Of a stretch of 64,000 nt of DNA, positions 57,216-64,000 are shown in pieces. This DNA comes from Mermis nigrescens (lineage: Eukaryota; Nematoda; Enoplea; Mermithida; Mermithidae). Numbering within the stretch: the first letter of the stretch is position 1; each line of letters starts with the position of its first letter. A model generated the notes under the pieces. The model saw only the letters and a program-made list of their open reading frames with translations. It did not search any database and had not been told where the DNA came from. Made by a program: the position numbers and the translations under genes. The DNA lies in NCBI GenBank assembly GCA_036768485.1, contig JAVLUZ010000154.1, forward strand, positions 36,317,769-36,381,768. The letters are read 5' to 3'.

Positions 57216-58952
57216 CAGTGATCGTACGGGGACCCCGATCCCGAAAAACCCCGGCCTAAACCCCGACCCTCGACCGGGGGCATGATTTTTCGAGTCGAAG
57301 TTGAACCTTTTTTCGGGAGTGAAATATAGCATTTTATTTGTTGGTACATAGAAGAATTGTGTAAATAGCAAATTAATTCGGAACAAGGACGATTCATTCA
57401 CCAGCAAAATTAATATGTTAAACTCGACACTCGCGATATTTCATAAAAGTACGCCTGGTCGCCATGTTGTTTAGACGGACATACATGTTCGCATATTTTC
57501 CATTATGAAGTGCGCCGAAATTACTGCGGAATCACAGGCGTAGCCGGGGTGGGGGGAATGGAGGCACATGCCCCCCGGAATTTTTCAGAAATTATGTTGA
57601 TTTTTCTGGCGCAATGTGTCCAGAACATTGAGTTTAAAAAGGCACGAACGTCAAAATTTTCCGGCGCTTCGCGCCGATTCATTATTATTTATTGTTATAC
57701 AGATCCAATGACTTTAAAAGCTTGAATCTGTTAAAATAATCCAGCACTTCGCAGCACTTTAGTGATTTAATGCACTATTAGTTCATTGAATGAAACTGCA
57801 CATGCTTGTTGAACATAATAGTAAAAAGTGCGAAAATGTTTGCGTAATTTATCTATTCTCTGCTTTGTTTATCTTTCTTTACAAGGACACAATTCTATTT
57901 TAAATGAAAGGAACGGCCAAATTTTCTTGTGTTTTTGCGCATTTTCTGTTTTCTGAACTAGTTTATAAGAAGGCCACAAATGGGCCTGAAAATGGTAAGA
58001 ACAAAATTCTCATTGAGACATCTTTCAATGACTTATTGTTTGTGACCCGTTGCAGCGCTACATACTTAGCAGAGGTCGAAAAACGCATTTCAGCCCAGAA
58101 GTTTTGTGCAGTGTAGGTGTACATCAATTTTGAGTTTTTTTGGACTTAATTCAGAACCGAGATTTTGCCAATTTGCGAAAATTTTAACTTTACTAATTAA
58201 AAATTAGAGTGCTTTTTTACAAAATTTTCGGGGGTTCTGCTCTGGACCTCGCTGGTGGCGCTTGAGCGCGCCACCCCAGACTCCCAACCGTACAATCTCG
58301 TTCTACATGTTGAAAGAGATTTTTAGGAGGACCGAAAAGGTAAAAGGATTAGAATTTTTAAAAATTTTCGGCGCTTCGCGCCGCAATTAGTTTATCTGTT
58401 CTGTATGAGTTAAGCGGTACAAATTGAGTTTAAAGAGTAAAAACGTCAAAATTTTCCTGCGCTTAGCACCGCCGATTATTGTCTTAGGGCGGTAAAATAT
58501 GACTGAATTTCTTGATGCTTTGCGCCACTTATGATTTCCGAACTGTTTGTCAATAAAAAGGCGTAAATTCTACGTGAAAACTGTAAAAATTTCGGAAATT
58601 TTTAGCGCTTCGCGCCATTGGCTCCTCTACAATCAGTGCGCCATAGAAAACCGTTATGAAAAAACTGTGGAAGAATACGAAAAAGCGAGAGCGATTAGTG
58701 ATTAAATTCGAAAGTAATGCTAAATTGCTAAAACCATGCTTGAACTTGGAATGAAAATAAAATGTTGAACATAACCAGCTTTATTAGTATGCTCTACTAA
58801 CAAGTGAAGGTATCGTTTTTATCCTTTTCAAATTGGTATGTAATCATGCAATCTTAATTGTTAATCTTCAGCCCCGACCCCGAAAGCCGGGGTTTTTCAT
58901 CCCCGACCCCGACCCCGATCGGGGGTGAAAATCTGACCCCGTACGATCACTG
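57216..58952. mobile_element. 1.74-kb hAT in FMO intron 2, TSD TCTAGCAA
   Basis: Starts CAGTGATCGTACGGGG and ends CCCCGTACGATCACTG. TCTAGCAA at 57208-57215 and 58953-58960. Subterminal CCCCGACCC and complement boxes (57228-57280, 58872-58925). Inner space is occupied by a D-type hAT copy. Non-coding. Confidence 0.92.
57533..58625. mobile_element. D-type hAT copy, one end lost
   Basis: Begins CACAGGCGTAGCCGGGG and then parallels the reverse complement of 50400-51720 (CATGCCCCCCGGAATTTTTC, the GGCGC hairpins at 57663, 58368, 58600). The second TIR is missing; similarity ends near 58625. Confidence 0.75.
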
Positions 58953-58960
58953 TCTAGCAA

Positions 58961-59576
58961 TCATACTTAATCACAGGGTCAACAGAGGGTCAAGTGACTT
59001 GACCTTGGCTGCTGAGCAACTGCAGAGAAAACCGGACCAACCCCGCAAGAGCTTTGAAAATTTCATGGAGAAAATAAGGCAAAATCAAGGCCGAAAATGG
59101 ATGAAAGTTATAAATTTTCTTCAAAAGTGCTTGAAATTGATCAAAAACTTCGTAATAACGTAGTTTTAACGCTATTTTATCATTTATACCAGTTTTTGAG
59201 GTCATTTTGGTTTAAAAAACTCAATTCCCCCCAGATCGACTTTTCTCTGCATCTATGGTCATGATTAACCCCCGCAGCGTCCAGAGAAGTCATTTGACCC
59301 TGAAAATCCTGAGCGTGCTCATGTATTTGCTAGCAACTATGTTTCAAAAAATGTGTATTGTAAGTCAATAGGTGTCGATTTGGAAATCTTCAAGGTTTTG
59401 CCCAGTTAAATCATCCTTTTGCTTTATTATGACCGCGTGCCTATCATTAATGATAATAGTTAGCAATTTCCCAATTTGCTTAGACCATTTATGCTTCTTT
59501 TGATAAAATAACGATATCCTTTGATTTTTGTTTGTCTCAACTTCCTTTGATATATTCGCTATTGTATATGGTTCAG
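58961..59576 (+). other. FMO intron 2, right end
   Basis: Contains a Y-family fragment at 59035-59265, ending TGCATCTATG. Remainder unassigned up to the exon 3 acceptor. Confidence 0.5.
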
Positions 59577-59805
59577 GACGGACTCCGAATCGACCTGTAC
59601 TTTCGATAGTGTTCTTATCGCAACCGGCCATCATGCTTATCCCTATTTACCGAATTTTCAAGGCATTGAAAAATTCAAGGGCAATGTGATTCATAGCCAT
59701 GTGTATAAGGAACCAACGAAATTTTTAGATAGAAAGATACTGGTTGTTGGAGTGGGAAATTCCGGTGGCGATATCGCTGTGGAACTGGGACATTTGGCTT
59801 CGCAG
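59577..59805 (+). CDS. Flavin-containing monooxygenase, exon 3 (NADPH-binding)
   Basis: The acceptor TATGGTTCAG ends at 59576. AA from exon 2 plus G gives Lys and the frame continues TDSESTCTFDSVLIATGHHA. The FMO-identifying motif FKGNVIHSHVY (FxGxxxHxxxY) and the NADPH motif GVGNSGGD follow. The exon may end at CAG|GTGTTT (59805), or read on some 20 codons; the next residues VFF..S also fit FMOs, so the border is open. Downstream exons for the C-terminal half are not seen before 64000; they lie outside or are lost. Confidence 0.85.
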
Positions 59806-60059
59806 GTGTTTTTTATTTCTTCATTTAACCAGTTCAAGGTGCTAAACTGTTTTCAGCTTATCCCTAGATACGATAATTTTCGATATTTTTCGCGGAATAA
59901 GTTTCACTTATTCTGTTTTTCTTTTGAAAGAAATCTGAATTTCGCTTTTGCTTGTGTAAATGAAATAGTCGAGTTAAATTTAAATTTTCAAGGCCTTTAA
60001 GACAGAAAAGGTTTTATAATATCGAATGATGATTGAAGGAAATTGTTTAGCAATCAGTA

Positions 60060-61330
60060 CCAGACATGCACAGTAAGGCAATGCTGATTGGGGATTTCAA
60101 AGTCTTTTTTGGGCCCGAAAATGGTGGGTACCAGACGTCTTCTTGGGGGTTGACCCTCCCCTCAGAATGGCCACTGATCCCCCGCAAAATAGCTGCGACC
60201 CTCCTACCAGAATTGTCTATTTTTCGTAAAAGTTGCAAAAGTGTGTCCTTTTAAGCGTTTTTAGCTCATTTTTGGCTCAAAAATCTCAAATTTTCGGCGC
60301 TTCGCGCCATTTACACATTTTTTGACTATATTTTCAATTTACTCAATTTTTTCAAATTTTTTCGAAATTGTTTTTACGTTTATATGCAGCATTATCCTGT
60401 AAATACCAAAGAAGGGGCACATTGACTAGATTTTCTAAATTTTTTCGCGTCTTTGTTTGCATTTCCTTTTGGTTGTTGTTTGTTGCGTTTAAGAGGCAGT
60501 CTAGCCGCCTAGACTGGTGCCGCTAGGTTGTGGTGACAATCAGAGGATGAAAGGCACGAAACTAGTATCCTAGTTCCTCTCTGATGACCTCGCCTGTTCA
60601 TATGATTTTTCATGTTTTTTTGTGTTATTTTTTATATACTCCTGCTTACTTCTTCTCATTTCACTTATACTCTTGCGCCTCGTAAAACCCGTAATTTCTC
60701 ATAATATAATTTTATGTACATGTGTACTATTTCTCGCGTCTTTTTGTCTCTTTTATAGTTACAGAATGCCTCTTTTATTTATTTATTTATATTATATTTA
60801 TTTTTCTTCTCATATCTCCTTTTCCCATTTACTTAATCATATTGATGACTTTCTATTCTAGAAAGAACGAGCATCGTCTGAAACGTCAAAAAACAGTGTT
60901 TTTGACATGTGCCTTTCGTTTTTAGCCCAAAAAGGCACTCTTCAAAATTTGTTTGGGTCTGACCCCCAACCCCCCCCCCCCAAAAAAAAATTCTCATGTT
61001 GATGCGTGTCCAAAACATCGTTTTTAGGCGTTCTGGCGATGCTCTATCTTTCTATAGCTTAAAAACAAAAAATTTTGAAAGAGATCAAAAAAGTTGAGCA
61101 AATTGAACAAAATGTAGTCAAAACATGAGCATATGGCGCAAAGCGCCGAAAATTTCGACCTTTTTGAGTAAATAAATAGCTAAGAAGGCTTTAAAACAGC
61201 ATCTTTTTTATGAAATTTTTTGAAACTTTCGGAAAATCGCGAATTCTGGGGGAGGAGTGAAAAAGTTTATGGGGAATGAAAATTTTCTCCCCAGCCCGCC
61301 CTCCCCAAGGTCATGTATGATCACTACCAG
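60060..61330. repeat. Inverted repetitive region with GGCGC hairpins
   Basis: Left portion (60130-60330, hairpin at 60296) and right portion (61010-61300, hairpin GGCGCAAAGCGCC at 61136) are partly inverted to each other: AAATAGCTAAG...GAATTCTGGGGG versus the left AGCTCATTTTTGG. Between them lies an unrelated T-rich insert (60480-60860) with a self-complementary GCGGCTAGACTGCC-like segment at 60495-60515. Element borders are unclear. Confidence 0.45.
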
Positions 61331-61794
61331 AAACTCTAGAACTGTTAATAAAACGTCGCACATTTGAACTGATAAGTATCCCAAAAGATTCTTGGCATGC
61401 TGTCGCTTTAACTGAAATACTGGTGTCTAATACACGTGTGTTCCGGATTAAATACCTTGCATTAGATTAATTTTTAAATGTGCTTCAATTTTTCTAAGCT
61501 TTCATTCCGGAAAGTCATCCGTGTCCGCTAGTAACTACATATAAAAAAATTCAATTAGTCTAGAACAGTATGCCAAGATTTCATCTCAAAGTGTTCATAA
61601 ACACGTAATGGATTTCACAGTCAAAGTACGAGTATACGCGTTTTTGAAAACTTACAGTCGCACTGATTGAGTTTGTAATGCAAGTTATTTTTCGTATTAT
61701 TAACCAAATTCAAGAGGTTTTTCGTGGCAAAAATGCTAAAGTGTGAGTCTGGCCTGTGGCCATGGATGCCTAGGCCTCTGCTGCTTATATATTA

Positions 61795-61915
61795 GTATTT
61801 AAGCAGGTCTCCCTAGGGCGCAACACAAAGTATAGCCAGTGCTTAAGCGTAGGCTGTGTTAAAGCATAGTCCTGTGTTGAAGCATAGGCAGTATACTTTG
61901 TGTTGCGGTCTAGGG
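61795..61915. repeat. Hairpin with CGCAACACAAAGTATA arms
   Basis: CCCTAGGGCGCAACACAAAG at 61812 and the complement CTTTGTGTTGCGG at ~61892 enclose repeats of GCTTAAGCGTAGGC/AAGCATAG. About 110 bp, probable small MITE. A TGACGTCA-rich stretch follows (61917-61938). Confidence 0.6.
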
Positions 61916-62152
61916 ATGACGTCAGTGATGACGTCACAGGGTGGGTACCCCCAAATATAGGTATACTGTAGATGTTTTTAAAATTGCGAATCACAAACAA
62001 AAGTCTTACTGTAACTAATCATAGTTGGGGGATAACTATGAACACCGCTTACTATACTAAATGCGTACAATATTCTAACTTGGGTATCACTTGACCACTT
62101 TACACTTTACACTCAAATAGTTTACACCATATCATAAAACCGCTATAAATCA

Positions 62153-62470
62153 TGAATCAATGGCCGGATTGAGCTGAAATGTTCAGAATATAAACACTAC
62201 ATGCCAAAAATAATGTATACGGAAAATCGTGAACTGGCTTACTGTAGCTATGTTATAACACGTATTTTTTGAACTAATGGCCGGATTGAGCTGAAATGTT
62301 CAGAATATAAAGACTACATGCCAAAAATAATGTATATGGAAATTCGTTTACCGGCTTACTGTAGCTATGTTATAACACATATTTTTTGAACCAATGGCCG
62401 GATTGAGCTTAAATTTGAGAAACAGCATATACGCGAGACACAAATTCTTCACACATTGTCTTACTGTATG
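62153..62470. repeat. 117-bp tandem repeat, ~2.7 copies
   Basis: AATGGCCGGATTGAGCT recurs at ~62158, 62275 and 62392, each followed by GAATATAAA, ATGCCAAAAATAATGTATA and CTTACTGTAGCTATG (third copy diverges). The two spacings are both 117 bp. Confidence 0.85.
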
Positions 62471-62899
62471 TATACTGTAGCTTTCTGGATTTTCTATATC
62501 TCACAAACTAACAGTCAAATAAAGCTGAAATTCAATAAATTAGATGTATATGAGTCAAAAATAACGTACGCAAAATATAGTGCATGGGGTTACTGTAGGT
62601 ATGCTACAACACGTATCTTTTAATTCGCCGAGCTGGAAATTTGAGAGATTTAACAAATACGATAGAACAAGGCTCCAGAACTACTATAGGCAACATTTAG
62701 TAACCCATAGTGAGGAAAAGGTGGTTGTGGAAAAGGTCACAAAGGGTCCACAGTCTCGCACAGATCTCCCCAACCTAAAGCTATAGGATCGCTCTGTAGA
62801 CTGCAGATCTTTTGTATGAACACACTGAAAACGTGCATAATACTTAATAAGATTATGAGACAATAAAACATGAAGATACGGGTTTAACGGAAAAATCAG

Positions 62900-63205
62900 A
62901 CTTTTTTTGTAAAATTTGGAAATTATTTTGTAAAATTTGAAAACTTTCTTGTAAAATTTGGAAACTTTTTTGTAAAATTTGGAAACTTTTTTGTAAAATT
63001 TGGAAATTATTTTGTAAAATTTGGAAACTTTTTTATATGGTTAAGTATAGGTGTTTTGTAGAATTTGGAAACTTTTTTGTAAAATTTGGAAATTATTTTG
63101 TAAAATTTGGAAATTTTTTTGTAAAATTTGGAAACTTTCTTGTAGAATTTGGAAATTATTTTGTAAAATTTGGAAATTATTTTGTAAAGATTGGAAATTT
63201 AAAAA
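62900..63205. repeat. 24-bp minisatellite TTTTGTAAAATTTGGAAAC
   Basis: About a dozen units of TTTTGTAAAATTTGGAAAYT with small variants, interrupted once at 63035-63055 by unrelated sequence. Open frames through it (63037-63459) only mirror the 24-bp period. It ends a few bases from the integrase stop codon. Confidence 0.92.
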
Positions 63206-63218
63206 AAAACAAAAGTAT

Positions 63219-64000
63219 TTACAGTTTGACTACCGTGGAAACCCATGAGTCAAATTTTGATGGGTACCCCTCCAGTGGACCAGATATTCGGTCTTATTAT
63301 TCCTCCTACGCATATTTAGAATTTTATCAACAATCAAAATCTCACCTTTCTTCACATGGATTTTTTGAAGTTCCGGCTCATAAAAGACACCCTCCAATGT
63401 CTCATCCATTTGATCTTGCAGAGTGTAAACAGGCGGTGTTCTTGCATATTTTTCTTTAATTGTGAACCACTCTTCTGTCCAATTAGGCCAGAAGCCTTTT
63501 TCAAATGCGCATTTTACTTTACTTATTTGTACGTTATCTCCAACATTAAATTTAAATATAATAGGTTGTCTAATGGTTCGAAATACTTTATTCAGAATTT
63601 CATGCTCATTTTCTTCATCCACATTTGCCGGAAATGTCCCTATAGTTCTATGGTACGAATTATTATAATTTTCCAACAAATCATCCAAAACGTCAATGTA
63701 CCTATATGTATTTTTGGCTGTAAAATATCTCCACATTTTTTCCTTTAGAGTGCGGTTAAAACGTTCTACAACACTAGCTTTTAGTTCACTTTTGGTTGTG
63801 AAAAAATGGATATCCTGAGTTTTTAGAAAATTTTGAACTTCTATGTTGATAAATTCTTTTCCTGCATCTGTCTGCAATTTATATGGCATTCGACCGGTTC
63901 TAAAAATTTCCTGGAATGCTTCTAGAACCGCTTTTGAAGTTTTGGTTTTGAGTGGCAAAGACCATGCGTATTTTGAAAACAAATCAATACAATTTAGTAA
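63219..64000 (-). CDS. Polinton/Maverick-like integrase with chromodomain, partial
   Basis: The frame enters from the right edge. The first catalytic Asp (IDLFSKYAW) lies at 63983-63985, the second in LQTDAGKEF (~63868), and Glu in VERFNRTLK (~63760): a DDE retroviral-type integrase core. An SH3-like region (FKFNVGDNVQISK) and chromodomain (VDKILNMRRRNNKTEYLVHW) follow. This architecture occurs in Polinton/Maverick elements and related transposon proteins such as worm F54H12.3. Near 63265 one base seems missing in a G run, which cuts the chromodomain; in the other frame the domain runs on to a stop at 63219-63221. Otherwise open, so the copy is young. Confidence 0.8.

Noticed and set aside
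60490..60600. tRNA-like or SINE head around GGCAGTCTAGCCGCCTAGACTG
   Set aside because: No A/B box pair and no cloverleaf could be drawn; only a short stem is present.
62900..63205. 24-bp repeats as CRISPR or as a repeat protein (frame 63037-63459)
   Set aside because: Units are contiguous without spacers, and the frame lacks a start context and runs into sequence antisense to the integrase.
63356..63748. Plus-strand frame opposite the integrase
   Set aside because: Shadow of the minus-strand integrase; no domain.

Overview
This is eukaryotic, invertebrate-type nuclear DNA. It is moderately AT-rich, its genes have GT-AG introns, and about two thirds or more of it is transposable-element material. 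No bacterial signals (operons, Shine-Dalgarno sites, CRISPR arrays) are present. Species cannot be named from the sequence. A headcase-type gene, an animal-style flavin monooxygenase, CR1-like LINEs, a Ty3/Gypsy element and many hAT elements together indicate a metazoan, probably an invertebrate.

Layout. 1-11.45 kb: one heavily decayed Ty3/Gypsy retroelement entering from the left. It shows gag tail, protease, reverse transcriptase (RT), RNase H, integrase, an unusual ~4 kb block after the integrase, a polypurine tract and a probable 3' LTR. Its protease/RT junction is broken by an inverted-repeat element and a 570-bp tandem duplication. 11.5-12.4 kb: minus-strand LINE fragment. 12.55-24.23 kb: one 11.7-kb composite hAT element holding two further hATs, a LINE, a foldback element with GC-rich arrays, short C-rich elements and another hAT. 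25.0-30.5 kb: a nearly complete CR1-like LINE broken by a hairpin MITE, then more hAT, LINE and MITE material.

32.5-41.5 kb: four exons of a gene that resembles headcase (HECA/hdc), with introns full of DNA transposons. 41.6-45 kb: nested MITEs and a 1-kb hAT. 46.7-53.8 kb: a D-type hAT copy, then a four-deep nest of elements, each layer flanked by its own 8-bp target-site duplication (TSD). 54.8-59.8 kb: three exons of an FMO-like gene whose phases fit exactly; its 3' part is not in view. 57.2-59.0 kb: another hAT inside its second intron. 60-63.2 kb: repeats and two tandem arrays. 63.2-64 kb: a Polinton/Maverick-like integrase with chromodomain on the minus strand, open at the right edge.

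The host content is therefore two genes, both plus strand. The rest records repeated transposon-into-transposon insertion. The most distinctive pattern is a short hairpin (GGCGC-TTC-GCGCC or its complement) found more than 25 times, inside element families with unrelated termini. Calls rest on reading the sequence: TSDs, terminal inverted repeats (TIRs), splice phase and protein motifs. No database search was run.
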